A DNA stretch of 64,000 bases from Alphaproteobacteria bacterium (GCA_015232335.1 JADFZV010000005.1:1-64000); one strand, 5' to 3'; counted from the stretch's first letter, positions 1-8,618 are shown. A program made the numbers and translations. Notes: generated by a model from the letters alone, not told the origin.

Positions 1-20
1 GTCGTGGGGTCGGGGTCAAT

Positions 21-66
21 GGGGTCGGGGTCAGGTCTTGATTGGGGTCGGGGTCAGGTCTTGATT
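21..66. repeat. 23-bp perfect tandem repeat of the RAYT end motif (2 copies)
   Basis: Two identical 23-bp units lie at 21-43 and 44-66. Each contains the core GGGGTCAGGTCTTGATT, which is also found at both ends of the transposase element at 1858-2860. A further partial GGGGTC unit lies just upstream. This looks like stacked solo ends left by repeated insertion or slippage. Confidence 0.8.
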
Positions 67-188
67 GTTGCCTGAATTTCTTCGAGGCAGCTTGTCTGGC
101 AACGCCTCGCTTTCCCCCACCCAATCCTGGAAAGCCCCGGTCCCAGATGGCTCCTCCGCTACGAATGGAATATCCCGGTGCTCTATGA
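63..188 (+). pseudogene. 5' remnant of a RAYT-type transposase gene
   Basis: The sequence after the terminal motif copies the leader and first codons of the intact transposase at 1858-1995, including the shared stretch reading roughly TCCTGGAAAGCCCC before the start. An ATG at 147 opens a 13-codon peptide, MAPPLRMEYPGAL, that parallels the MARPLRIEYPGAL start of the intact protein and then hits TGA at 186-188. Nothing resembling the rest of the transposase follows. It is a truncated, dead copy of the same family rather than a small gene. Confidence 0.75.
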
Positions 189-315
189 GAACTTCAAGGT
201 GAGATAGTAGCTGTAAATTGATGCAAATCAACCTGTGCGTAAATGTTATTCTAGTTGTATCTTAATAAGAGAAAATGCCATTGACTCTCTAATGCATTTG
301 GCTAAAGTTTGAAAC
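189..315. other. AT-rich intergenic stretch, no gene seen
   Basis: Between the transposase remnant and the next degraded end motif there is about 125 bp of comparatively AT-rich sequence. I see no convincing reading frame, RNA gene or hairpin with a T tract. Confidence 0.5.
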
Positions 316-367
316 GGGGGTCATGTCTTGATTGTTTTCTGAATTTCTTCTGGGCGGGGTCAGGTAT
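316..367. repeat. Degraded RAYT end motifs
   Basis: A variant copy of the end motif (GGGTCATGTCTTGATTG, one mismatch in the core) lies at about 318-334. It is followed by the CTGAATTTCTTC extension also seen at 70-82, and a partial copy (GGGGTCAGGT) lies at 356-365. The second one abuts the start of recognisable acyltransferase coding sequence, so it probably marks the junction where that gene was cut. Confidence 0.65.
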
Positions 368-625
368 TGGGCCATGCTGGACGAGGAGGACGAGAAACGC
401 ATCCTTTCGGGCCAGATGCGCCTGCGCCCTAGCGATTGGCGCAGCGGAAGCAAACTGTGGCTGATCGACATCGTGGCCCCGTTTGGCGGCCAGGATGGTG
501 TGTTGAAGCACCTGAAACAGACCTTGTTCAAGGACCAGCCGCTGCTGGCGCTTAGCCCCGGCGAAAACGGCCAGGGCTTCGTGGCGGGGGAAGTAAGAGT
601 AGGAAAAAGGGAAGCGACGGTATGA
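332..625 (+). pseudogene. C-terminal fragment of an RTX toxin-activating lysine acyltransferase (HlyC family)
   Basis: The frame encodes 97 residues. From about residue 12 it resembles the C-terminal part of HlyC-type acyltransferases: WAML, then RPSDWRSGSKLWLIDIVAPFGG, here read as the motif W-x-SG-x-x-x-W-x-I-D-x-x-APFG, followed by a helical tail. These enzymes acylate internal lysines of RTX pro-toxins and are normally about 150-170 residues. The N-terminal part carrying the catalytic His is missing and is replaced by transposase-end repeat sequence, so the first 11 residues are not native. No RTX toxin gene is in the window. The stop overlaps the start of the propeller gene (ATG at 622), which suggests the two were once cotranscribed. 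Confidence 0.7.
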
Positions 626-1779
626 CGGGCGCAAAAGGCAGACGTGAAGTGATCGCCGGTTTAGCCGCCCTGGCAGGCAGTACATTGCTGCAAAGCCCGA
701 CTTCTCTGGCGGCGAAGGAAACAAATGTGGGTGGAATTGAGCTTAAAGTGCGTCGGCGCCTTCGCCACGACGGCGTCTTGTCTGTGGCCTGGAGTCCGGA
801 CGGGACAAAACTGGTGTCGGCCGGTTACCCCTACAAACTTTGGAATCCGCATACGGGTGAAAAGCTGCACGAACTTGGGCCGCCCTTCTCGGCTTTCGTT
901 GTCAGCGCTCCGGTCAGGTTTACGGCGGATGGCAAGCATGTCGTTGTCGTTAGCGACAATGCCAGAATAGGTGACGCCTGGACCGGATTTGGTCTGTGGA
1001 ACGTCGAGACAGGTCTACTTGATCGGCAAGTTCCGTTTCCGACAAAATACTTTTCGCCAAAAAAAGCAGGAGACCCCTGGTTCATTCCGATTCCAGGCAA
1101 GAAGCAAGCCGTGGTGATTTACATCAAGAATCATGGTTGGCCGGTGCTGATCTATGACACCGAAACCTGGGAAGTGATCGGGGCGCCCATAAGACTGCCG
1201 CAAGGCGGAGCAACGGATTTCGATGTCTCGCCGGATGGCCGATTGCTGGCGGTTGGAAATAGAATGTGGGAAGTGTTCGTCGGCAATCCGACTGGTCGCA
1301 TAGAGCTGTACGATCTTGTTAGCGGAAAGCTGGTTCAGGCCATAGATCGCGCACATAAGGACGTGACGGGGCATGTCAAATTCAGCCCCGATGGAAAATA
1401 TATTGCTTCGTCACAGATGGAGCTAGGTATGCGCATCCTAAACACCAAAACAAACGAACTAGAGGACATGAACGACCTGGACCCTGTGCGGCTTTGGGAA
1501 ATTTCTTCCGGGAACAAAGGAGTGTCCTTTGAAGGCCCCTTTCCTGGAACATCGAATCTTGCATTCCATCCGATTAGGCCCTGGGTTGCCGCATCGCTGG
1601 GAACAATTACAGGAAAAACCAAGGGGCCGGAATTTCGAGTGTGGGATTGGAAGAACGGCACGCAATTGGCTGTCGAGAACCAATTCACTTCATCCGCCGA
1701 AAGTATTGAATTCAGCCCGGACGGCCGATTTGTGGCAATGGCGGGCAACAATAAGGAATGTTTTCATCAGGCTATGTAG
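622..1779 (+). CDS. Exported WD40-like beta-propeller protein, probably frameshifted at the 3' end
   Basis: The protein has 385 residues. The N-terminus has paired arginines (GRREVIAG) and a hydrophobic stretch ending near LAA at about residue 31, which reads as a Tat- or Sec-type signal, so export is likely. The body has repeated blades with the signature 'FSPDG(R/K)' followed by 'xxxAS/VAxG' and 'xLWD/ELYD' strands, at about residues 55-75, 205-240, 250-270 and 360-375. The last blade stops abruptly at 1779. A frame +2 reading from 1761 would continue with FSSGYVEIAEIMSR to a TGA at 1803-1805, a better blade ending. A one-base indel near 1755-1760 is therefore likely. Function unknown; the start overlaps the acyltransferase fragment. 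Confidence 0.6.
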   Translation: MTGAKGRREVIAGLAALAGSTLLQSPTSLAAKETNVGGIELKVRRRLRHDGVLSVAWSPDGTKLVSAGYPYKLWNPHTGEKLHELGPPFSAFVVSAPVRFTADGKHVVVVSDNARIGDAWTGFGLWNVETGLLDRQVPFPTKYFSPKKAGDPWFIPIPGKKQAVVIYIKNHGWPVLIYDTETWEVIGAPIRLPQGGATDFDVSPDGRLLAVGNRMWEVFVGNPTGRIELYDLVSGKLVQAIDRAHKDVTGHVKFSPDGKYIASSQMELGMRILNTKTNELEDMNDLDPVRLWEISSGNKGVSFEGPFPGTSNLAFHPIRPWVAASLGTITGKTKGPEFRVWDWKNGTQLAVENQFTSSAESIEFSPDGRFVAMAGNNKECFHQAM

Positions 1780-1810
1780 AAATTGCGGAAATCATGTCGC
1801 GCTGACAAAA

Positions 1811-1874
1811 TGGAGCAATTAGGGTCAGGTCTTGATTGAAATTGCGTGGAGCAATTAGGGTCAGGTCTTGATTG
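1811..1874. repeat. 28-bp direct repeat containing the RAYT end motif
   Basis: The same 28 bp occurs at 1811-1838 and 1847-1874, separated by 8 bp. Each copy carries TGGAGCAATT followed by the end motif AGGGTCAGGTCTTGATTG. The second copy overlaps the left inverted repeat of the transposase element. The first may be a solo end or part of a flanking duplication. Confidence 0.75.
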
Positions 1875-1951
1875 TTTCCTGTTTTTCTTCTAGCCTGCCC
1901 CGTCTCGCATTCACCGCATTCCCGCCCCGATCCTGGAAAGCCCCGTCCCAG

Positions 1952-2857
1952 ATGGCTCGTCCGCTACGCATTGAATATCCGGGGGCTCTGTACCACGTCA
2001 CGGCCAGGGGCAATGCGCGCCAGCCCATCTTCCTGTCCAAGGCGGATGCCATGCGCTTTCTCGAGGTGCTGGGCGACACCGCCTTGCGCATGGGCTGGCG
2101 CCTTCACGCCTATTGCCTGATGACCAACCACTACCATCTGCTGGTCGAGACCGGGCAGGCCAATCTGTCGCGCGGCATGAGGCAGTTGAACGGAGTCTAC
2201 ACCCAGGATTTCAACCGGGCTCACCGGCGCGTGGGGCACCTGTTCCAGGGGCGCTACAAGGCCATCCTGGTCGAGGCCGAGGCCTATTTCCTGGAGCTCG
2301 CGCGCTATGTCGTGCTCAATCCGGTGCGGGCGAAACTGGTCGAGACGCCCGCCGGATGGCTCTGGAGCAGCTATCGCGCCACCCTGGGACAGAGCGACGC
2401 GCCAGAATGGCTTGAGGCCGCTTCCCTGCTTGGCCGTTTCGCCGACAAGGAGGAGCGGGCCAGGGCCGCCTATGCCGCCTTCGTTTCCGAGGGGATCGCC
2501 CAGCCCTCGCCCTGGGAGGCCGTCCGTCATCAGCTTATTCTGGGAAGCGAAAGTTTCGCCGAGAAATTCCTGAAACGAGATGGGGGCGAGAAGCCCGTCT
2601 CGTCCGAGGTGCCCAAGCGCCAGAAGCGGGCTCTTGCCCGAAGCCTCGCCGAGATCGCTGCCGCCTCGCCCACGCGGGATGGCGCAATCTCGGCTGCCTG
2701 GGCTACCGGCGCCTTTACGCAACGCGACATCGGCAACTTCTTCGCCCTGGGCTACAGCCAGGTCAGCAAGATCATCAAACGACAGGGGAAAGAATCAAGA
2801 CCTGACCCCCGGTGCCAAAATGACCCCCGGTGCCAAAAGGAAACAATCAAGACCTGA
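1952..2857 (+). CDS. REP-associated tyrosine transposase (Y1_Tnp/IS200-like HUH family)
   Basis: The protein has 301 residues when started at the ATG of MARPLRIEYPG, the family's usual N-terminus; the frame is open further upstream but that part is terminal-repeat sequence. The HUH motif appears as TNHYHLLVET near residues 55-65. The catalytic-tyrosine helix region follows (NGVYTQDFNR, then HLFQGRYKAI and YVVLNPVRA at about residues 75-130). These enzymes nick and join single-stranded DNA at palindromic REP-type sequences. The last residues (DPRCQNDPRCQKETIKT) are encoded by the terminal repeat, so the C-terminal tail is set by the element's end. The stop TGA at 2855-2857 lies within the right inverted repeat. 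Confidence 0.85.
   Translation: MARPLRIEYPGALYHVTARGNARQPIFLSKADAMRFLEVLGDTALRMGWRLHAYCLMTNHYHLLVETGQANLSRGMRQLNGVYTQDFNRAHRRVGHLFQGRYKAILVEAEAYFLELARYVVLNPVRAKLVETPAGWLWSSYRATLGQSDAPEWLEAASLLGRFADKEERARAAYAAFVSEGIAQPSPWEAVRHQLILGSESFAEKFLKRDGGEKPVSSEVPKRQKRALARSLAEIAAASPTRDGAISAAWATGAFTQRDIGNFFALGYSQVSKIIKRQGKESRPDPRCQNDPRCQKETIKT
2803..2838 (+). repeat. 18-bp in-frame tandem duplication at the transposase 3' end
   Basis: TGACCCCCGGTGCCAAAA is present twice in direct tandem, at 2803-2820 and 2821-2838. Being 18 bp it keeps the reading frame and duplicates the DPRCQ segment of the transposase tail. Confidence 0.85.
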
Positions 2858-4175
2858 CCCCGCTCCACACCACCATCTGAGGGAGGGGGATTTCGATGCC
2901 CAATTCGTCGAAGCGAAGCTTCATGCGCCGGTTGAATTCGCGCATCACCACCCATTGCTTGCCGGGCTCGGTTTTCAGGCGCGCCTTGAGGATGACGGCG
3001 GAATCGGCGAATTTCTCCAGCCCCAGCATCTCCAGGGGCTCCAAGATCAACTGGCCGAACGCCTCGTCCTCGGCCAAGACAGCGCCCAACTCAGTCAGCA
3101 CCTTCATCACCTGATCCACATTCTCGTGGTAGCCCACGCCCACCTCGAACACGGCATAGGCGTAATCCACCGTCATGTTGATGAAGGAATCGACATTGCT
3201 GAAGGGGATGACATGCAGATAGCCGCGCTGGTCGCGCAGTTGGATATCCACCAAGGTCATCTTCTCGATAACCCCGCTATGCTCGCCGATCTTCACCGCA
3301 TCGCCCACGGCCAGCGTGTCTTCCAGCAAAATCGAGACACTGCCGATCAGATCCTGCACCAATTTCTGTGCCCCCAGGCCGACAGCCAGCCCGACCATAC
3401 CGGCACCAGCCAGCAGAGGAGCGATATTCACCCCCAGTTCCGAAAGCACCGTCAGTCCGCACAGGGCAACCAGAACGATACCCACCCCCATGCGCAACAG
3501 GGGAACCAGCGTTTTAAGCCGTCCCTGGCGCCGCCCCTGCCCGTCAAGGCGCTTAAGCGCCCCTTCCAGCGCCGCTCCGGCCAGTTCCCACAGGAAAACA
3601 GCAAACCCGATAACCAGAAGGCTGGTCAGCAGGCTGACCAGAAATCGACGCCCCTGGGGGCCATCCAGCAGGGCCAGCGCATTAGCCCCAAAGACTTCCA
3701 GAATAGCCAGGACCGCCGCCAGCCCGACCAAGGCGCGAATAGCCCCTTTCAGCACGGGGGCATAACGTTGGGCCCGCATCGTCAGGCCGGGCATGGTTTC
3801 TTCATGGCTGACCAAGAGGCCAAGCCCCTTGTTCAGCCCGCGGGACAGGAATCTTCCCACCCCCCAGGCAAGCAGCAAGATCAGCAGCGACAAGCCCAGC
3901 GCCTGGACGATATCCAGGGGGTTCATCTTGCCCAAGCTTATCTTCAGTTTTTGAACGAATTTGGGAAGTTTTGAACTTAGGACGGGCGGCGGCGGCTCGT
4001 GGATCTGCTTGATCTGGCTGATCAATCTGGCCCTGGCGGCATCGTCTTCCAAGACATTGAGCAAGATCTGCACGTCGTCTGGCTGGGAAGCTGGCAGGGA
4101 GGCCGTCTCGGCCAATCCGACCTCAGGAAGTGCTAGAGCCAGAATGAGCGCCAAAAGCGCAAGAATGTGATTCAT
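2847..4175 (-). CDS. MscS-family mechanosensitive ion channel
   Basis: The protein has 442 residues. The start is the ATG of MNHILALL, preceded by CCGGAGAT and opening a signal peptide (ALALPEVGLAE). It then has a proline-rich periplasmic segment, about four membrane spans between residues 75 and 240, and the MscS pore helix with the Ala/Gly pattern GMVGLAVGLGAQKLVQDL at about 255-275. The beta domain follows (GDAVKIGEHSGVIEKMTL, then IPFSNV) and a C-terminal mixed domain ends FDELGIEIPLPQMV. These channels release solutes on hypo-osmotic shock. The final residues WSGVRS and the TGA at 2847-2849 are read from the right end of the transposase element, so the natural tail was lost or replaced. 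The damage is at the extreme C-terminus and probably tolerated. Confidence 0.88.
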   Translation of the reverse strand: MNHILALLALILALALPEVGLAETASLPASQPDDVQILLNVLEDDAARARLISQIKQIHEPPPPVLSSKLPKFVQKLKISLGKMNPLDIVQALGLSLLILLLAWGVGRFLSRGLNKGLGLLVSHEETMPGLTMRAQRYAPVLKGAIRALVGLAAVLAILEVFGANALALLDGPQGRRFLVSLLTSLLVIGFAVFLWELAGAALEGALKRLDGQGRRQGRLKTLVPLLRMGVGIVLVALCGLTVLSELGVNIAPLLAGAGMVGLAVGLGAQKLVQDLIGSVSILLEDTLAVGDAVKIGEHSGVIEKMTLVDIQLRDQRGYLHVIPFSNVDSFINMTVDYAYAVFEVGVGYHENVDQVMKVLTELGAVLAEDEAFGQLILEPLEMLGLEKFADSAVILKARLKTEPGKQWVVMREFNRRMKLRFDELGIEIPLPQMVVWSGVRS

Positions 4176-4300
4176 ACCTATATCTCCGGATGAATTAACC
4201 TCTCCCCAGACGCCCCCTCTTGTGGCACAGTTCAAGCTCTAGGGGAAATGTTGCATCTGGGGATGTGGGGGCTTGGCATTCGGCCACACCGGAGAGGGTC

Positions 4301-4642
4301 ATGATCGTCACCATCTACCACAATCCGCGCTGCTCAAAATCAAGACAAGCCCTTGATATCCTTATGTCAAAGGGGATCGATCCGCAGGTGGTCGAATATC
4401 TGAAAACGCCCCTCTCGGCGCTTGAAATCAAGCGCCTGCTGAAACTTCTGAACGTGACTCCCCGTCAGGTGATGCGGGCCAAGGAAGCCGCCGAGGTTGG
4501 ACTTAGCGATCCCGCCCTCTCCGACGAGGCGTTGGTCGAAGGACTGAGCCGCCACCCTCAGGTGCTGGAGCGGCCCATTGTGGTGGCCGGAAACAAGGCC
4601 GTGCTGGGTCGCCCGCCCGAAGCCGTGCTGGCGATTCTTTAA
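4301..4642 (+). CDS. arsC: ArsC-family arsenate reductase (glutaredoxin-coupled type)
   Basis: The protein has 113 residues. The ATG at 4301 is preceded by GGAGAGG; an upstream in-frame extension has no ribosome site. The thioredoxin-fold protein begins IYHNPRCSKSRQAL, with the catalytic Cys at residue 11 and the Ser/Arg that follow it in ArsC. It ends with ERPIVV and LGRPPE, which carry the arginines that bind the oxyanion in this family. Family members reduce arsenate using glutathione and glutaredoxin. No other ars genes are nearby, so as a solo gene it may instead be an uncharacterised ArsC-like redox protein. Confidence 0.85.
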   Translation: MIVTIYHNPRCSKSRQALDILMSKGIDPQVVEYLKTPLSALEIKRLLKLLNVTPRQVMRAKEAAEVGLSDPALSDEALVEGLSRHPQVLERPIVVAGNKAVLGRPPEAVLAIL

Positions 4643-4778
4643 CCAACGAAATATCCTGAAATTCTTAAGGAAACCGTTGACAAGCGCTGCACTTGCGGCG
4701 ACCTTAGACGAAGCGTTTTCGCGTCTGCGGCAACGCGCTGAATTTATGTGTTTTTACCACGAGAAACCGAAGGCTGGA

Positions 4779-4895
4779 ATGAAACAGGCCCCAATCATGC
4801 AGATGCCGACGACGACCAGCCCCCAAAGGGCGGCGCCTGCGGCTGTCATGATGCCCGTCCTTCGGCTCCTTCTGCTTCGACTTAGGTGCCCCTGA
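4779..4895 (+). CDS. leuL: leu operon leader peptide (leucine-rich attenuator peptide)
   Basis: This is a 38-residue open frame starting at ATG 4779 with GAAGG five bases upstream; a shorter version could start at 4848 or 4851. It ends in VLRLLLLRLRCP: six of the last twelve residues are leucine, with codons CTT, CTC, CTT, CTG, CTT and CTT. It stops at 4893-4895, one hundred bases before leuA. Leader peptides of this kind let the ribosome sense charged tRNA-Leu. A good -35 hexamer (TTGACA, 4677-4682) lies upstream, although the -10 is poor. The position immediately before an alternative hairpin pair and leuA makes chance unlikely. Confidence 0.7.
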   Translation: MKQAPIMQMPTTTSPQRAAPAAVMMPVLRLLLLRLRCP

Positions 4896-4976
4896 GCGCG
4901 CCGCACGTCTGTGCAGCACCGCTTGGGGCGATCGCGCGCTGCAAAGCGCGTCGATCAGGTCGAGTCCAAGGTTTTT
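4895..4976 (+). terminator. leuA attenuator: terminator with competing antiterminator
   Basis: A strong hairpin is formed by GATCGCGCGCT (4930-4940) and AGCGCG-T-CGATC (4945-4956) around a GCAA loop. It can be extended by an outer stem of ACC..TTGG (4918-4925) with CCAAGGT (4966-4972), directly before TTTTT at 4972-4976. The segment AGCGCGC at 4895-4901, overlapping the leader stop codon, is the exact complement of GCGCGCT at 4934-4940 and so can form an antiterminator. A small GCAC/GTGC hairpin (4903-4914) sits between them. A ribosome finishing the leader would cover 4895-4901 and allow termination. A ribosome stalled at the Leu codons would leave it free to pair. Confidence 0.65.
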
Positions 4977-4994
4977 CGTGAAAGGGTAAGTCCC

Positions 4995-6560
4995 ATGACC
5001 AGTTCCAATCGTTCTTCGTCCATAGACCAACGCGTCATCATTTTCGATACCACCCTGCGCGACGGCGAGCAGTCGCCGGGGGCGTCGATGAATCTGGACG
5101 AAAAAGTACGTATCGCAGCACAGCTCGAAGAGATGGGCGTCGATGTCATCGAGGCCGGCTTTCCCATTGCCTCGCCCGGCGATTTCGAAGCCGTGAAGCG
5201 CGTGGCGCAAACCGTGAAGCGCACCACGGTCTGCGGTCTGGCCCGCGCCACCAAGGCCGATATCGAACGCTGCGCCGAAGCCGTAAAGCCCGCCCCCAGA
5301 GGGCGCATTCACACCTTCATTTCCACCTCGCCCCTGCACATGAAGTTCAAGCTGCAGATGGAACCCGAGAAGGTCTATCAGGCGGTCATCGATTCGGTTA
5401 GCCATGCAAGGCGCTTTACCGACGACGTGGAGTGGTCGGCCGAGGATGGATCGCGTACCGAGCATGATTTCCTCTGCCGCTGCGTCGAGGCCGCCATTGC
5501 CGCCGGAGCGGGAACCATCAATATTCCCGACACGGTGGGCTATGCCGTACCCGAAGAATACGCCGCCCTGATCGGCATGCTGTTCAACCGTGTGCCCAAT
5601 ATCGACAAGGCCATCATCTCGGTGCATTGCCATAATGATCTGGGCCTGGCCGTGGCTAATTCGCTGGCTGCCGTGGGGGCCGGGGCGCGCCAGATCGAAT
5701 GCACTGTCAACGGATTGGGCGAGCGCGCCGGAAACGCTGCCATGGAAGAGATCGTGATGGCGCTGCGCACCCGTCACGACCGCCTGCCCTACGTTACCGG
5801 CATCAAGTCGGAAAGCATCATGAAGGCTTCGCATCTGGTTTCGCAGATCACCGGCTTCGTGGTTCAGCCGAACAAGGCCATCGTGGGCGCTAACGCTTTC
5901 GCTCATGAATCGGGCATTCACCAGGACGGCGTTCTCAAGCATGCGGGCACCTACGAGATCATGACCCCGGAATCCGTGGGGCTCAACCGCTCGAAACTGG
6001 TTCTCGGCAAATTGTCGGGTAGTGCGGCCTTCAAGGCCAAGCTGAAGGAACTGGGCATTGATCTGGGCGACAATGCCCTGAAAGATGCCTTCAAGCGCTT
6101 CAAGGATCTGGCTGATCGCAAGCGCGACATCTACGACGAAGACATCGTTACCCTGGTCGAGGATGAAACGCTGCGCGCCTCGGATACTTTGCGCTTTGTC
6201 AGCCTCGACGTGCATTGCGGATCGAAGGCGCCGCCCAAGGCAACGCTGGAGATGGAAATGGACGGGCGCCTGCTCTCGGCCACCGCCTCTGGCGACGGGC
6301 CGGTGGACGCCACCTTCAATGCCATCAAGGAACTTTTCCCGCACGAGGCCCGTTTACAGCTCTATCAGGTCAGCGCTGTCACCGAGGGCACAGACGCCCA
6401 GGCCGAAGTTTCTGTGCGTCTGGAAGAAAATGGAAAGACGGTCAATGGTCAGGGAGCCGACACCGACACGCTCGTCGCCTCTGCCAAGGCCTATGTCAAC
6501 GCCATCAACAAGCTGGTGGTGAAGCGCACACGTTCGGCGCCCCAGGCTCTCTCAGCCTAG
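4995..6560 (+). CDS. leuA: 2-isopropylmalate synthase
   Basis: The protein has 521 residues, a normal length for the enzyme that condenses acetyl-CoA with 2-oxoisovalerate in the first committed step of leucine synthesis. The start at 4995 follows AAAGGG and gives MTSSNRSSS; longer openings run into the attenuator. The catalytic TIM barrel begins with [13 protein letters not shown] (residues 17-29) and contains the metal motif HCHNDLG near residue 210 and NGLGERAGN near 240. The C-terminal regulatory domain (about residues 390-515) binds leucine for feedback inhibition. The leader peptide and terminator upstream point to transcriptional attenuation as a second level of control. Confidence 0.95.
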   Translation: MTSSNRSSSIDQRVIIFDTTLRDGEQSPGASMNLDEKVRIAAQLEEMGVDVIEAGFPIASPGDFEAVKRVAQTVKRTTVCGLARATKADIERCAEAVKPAPRGRIHTFISTSPLHMKFKLQMEPEKVYQAVIDSVSHARRFTDDVEWSAEDGSRTEHDFLCRCVEAAIAAGAGTINIPDTVGYAVPEEYAALIGMLFNRVPNIDKAIISVHCHNDLGLAVANSLAAVGAGARQIECTVNGLGERAGNAAMEEIVMALRTRHDRLPYVTGIKSESIMKASHLVSQITGFVVQPNKAIVGANAFAHESGIHQDGVLKHAGTYEIMTPESVGLNRSKLVLGKLSGSAAFKAKLKELGIDLGDNALKDAFKRFKDLADRKRDIYDEDIVTLVEDETLRASDTLRFVSLDVHCGSKAPPKATLEMEMDGRLLSATASGDGPVDATFNAIKELFPHEARLQLYQVSAVTEGTDAQAEVSVRLEENGKTVNGQGADTDTLVASAKAYVNAINKLVVKRTRSAPQALSA

Positions 6561-6585
6561 GATGCAGGGAGTTTAAGTCGGGATT

Positions 6586-6610
6586 GCCGGGGCGCTGATC
6601 GCGTCCCGGC
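6586..6610 (+). terminator. Strong hairpin after leuA, no T tract
   Basis: GCCGGGGCGC (6586-6595) and GCGTCCCGGC (6601-6610) pair over ten bases with one G-T pair and a five-base loop. No T run follows on either strand. It could be a factor-assisted terminator for leuA or a structure in the mreB 5' region. Confidence 0.4.
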
Positions 6611-6633
6611 GACCCAGAATGAGAAACAAGTAA

Positions 6634-7695
<1,062 letters not shown>

Positions 7696-7697
7696 TT

Positions 7698-7714
7698 CCA
7701 GCCCTGTAGGCTGG
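7698..7714 (+). terminator. Intercistronic hairpin between mreB and mreC
   Basis: CCAGCC (7698-7703) and GGCTGG (7709-7714) form a six-base stem with a CTGTA loop in the 47-bp gap. No T tract follows. It may attenuate or stabilise so that MreB is made in excess over MreCD. Confidence 0.4.
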
Positions 7715-7742
7715 TTGATGGACTCTTAGGGAGTAAGCTCGC

Positions 7743-8618
7743 TTGAAGCCGACAAGCTCGACGGCACGTTTGGCCATCGTCAAGCAATTAGCACAGCGCT
7801 TCGCCTTCACGGCAATGGCGGCGGCGGCGTTTGCCTTGATGCTAGTGGGCAAGGCCGATACCGTGCTGGTCGAGCGTTTGCGCACCACCGCCGTCGATGC
7901 CGTCACACCTGTCCTTGAGATGCTCTCGCGCCCAGCCGCCACCATGGCCGAGATGGTCGACAATGTCCGCCAACTGGCCCATATCCGCACGGAAAATACC
8001 CTGCTGCGCGAAGAGAATCTGAAACTCATGCGCTGGCAGGAAGCGGCAAGGCGCCTTGAAACCGAGAACGGCCAGTTGAAGTCGCTTTTGAATTTCGTGC
8101 CCGGACCGGACGCCGGTTTCGTTGCCGCCCGCGTGGTGGCGGATTCCGGAGGCGCCTTTGCCCATAGTGTGCTGATCAATGCCGGATCGAGGGATGGCGT
8201 TCGCAAGGGTCAGGCCGTGGTGAGCGGCGAAGGCTTGGTCGGACGCGTTCATCAAGTGGGACAGCATTCTTCCCGCGTTCTGCTGCTATCCGATCTCAAC
8301 TCGCATCTTCCGGTCATGTTGGAAACCACGCGGACCCGGGCCATCATGACTGGGGACAACAGCGAGCGACCGAAACTCAACTATCTCTCCGACACGTTGC
8401 GACTGGCTCCCGGAGACCGCGTTGTCACCTCGGGCCATGGTGGCGTTTTGCCGCCCGGCCTGCCCGTAGGGCTGATGGTTCAGGGCAGTGATGGTGCCGT
8501 CCGCGTTGAACCCTTTGTCGACCGGCACAAGCTGGAATATGTGCGCATCGTCGATTACGGTCTGGGTGGAACCATAGCGCCTCCTGAGGAGGGCATGAGC
8601 GCCGGAGGCAAGCGTTGA
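7743..8618 (+). CDS. mreC: Rod shape-determining protein MreC
   Basis: The protein has 291 residues and starts at a TTG preceded by TAGGGAG. It is a bitopic inner-membrane protein. A cytoplasmic tail and one membrane span (about residues 20-37) are followed by a coiled coil rich in Glu/Leu (ENTLLREENLKLMRWQ, about 75-115). Two beta domains follow, with the family motif SRDGVRKGQAVVSGEGLVGRV read in pieces around residues 145-165. MreC binds PBP2 and activates the elongasome. Its stop overlaps the TTG start of mreD. Confidence 0.93.
   Translation: MKPTSSTARLAIVKQLAQRFAFTAMAAAAFALMLVGKADTVLVERLRTTAVDAVTPVLEMLSRPAATMAEMVDNVRQLAHIRTENTLLREENLKLMRWQEAARRLETENGQLKSLLNFVPGPDAGFVAARVVADSGGAFAHSVLINAGSRDGVRKGQAVVSGEGLVGRVHQVGQHSSRVLLLSDLNSHLPVMLETTRTRAIMTGDNSERPKLNYLSDTLRLAPGDRVVTSGHGGVLPPGLPVGLMVQGSDGAVRVEPFVDRHKLEYVRIVDYGLGGTIAPPEEGMSAGGKR

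Larger units (their letters stand above)
1858..2860 (+). mobile_element. RAYT (REP-associated tyrosine transposase) element with 23-bp perfect terminal inverted repeats
   Basis: The left repeat at 1858-1880 is the exact reverse complement of 2838-2860 over 23 bp; the core is GGGTCAGGTCTTGATTG. The transposase gene fills the interior. Degraded or solo copies of the same end occur at 21-67, 318-365 and 1821-1838, so the family has been active here more than once. The right end lies inside the 3' end of the MscS gene on the other strand and supplies its stop codon. Confidence 0.75.

Noticed and set aside
1..2900. CRISPR array from the repeated GGGGTCAGGTCTTGATTG motif
   Set aside because: Copies are irregularly spaced, lie at the ends of a transposase element in both orientations, and have no spacers of even length.
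2580..3974. A 464-codon plus-strand open frame across the transposase end and MscS
   Set aside because: Runs through two real genes in other frames; no domain seen.
4754..4849. A 31-residue hydrophobic minus-strand frame (MTAAGAALWGLVVVG...) starting opposite the leuL Met codons
   Set aside because: It is antisense to the leader peptide region, its start interlocks with the leader ATG, and the leader/attenuator explains the sequence better. A real small membrane protein cannot be fully excluded.
4704..6344. A 546-codon minus-strand open frame across leuA
   Set aside because: High-GC shadow of leuA; composition (His/Gly/Arg rich) and lack of any domain or ribosome site argue against coding.
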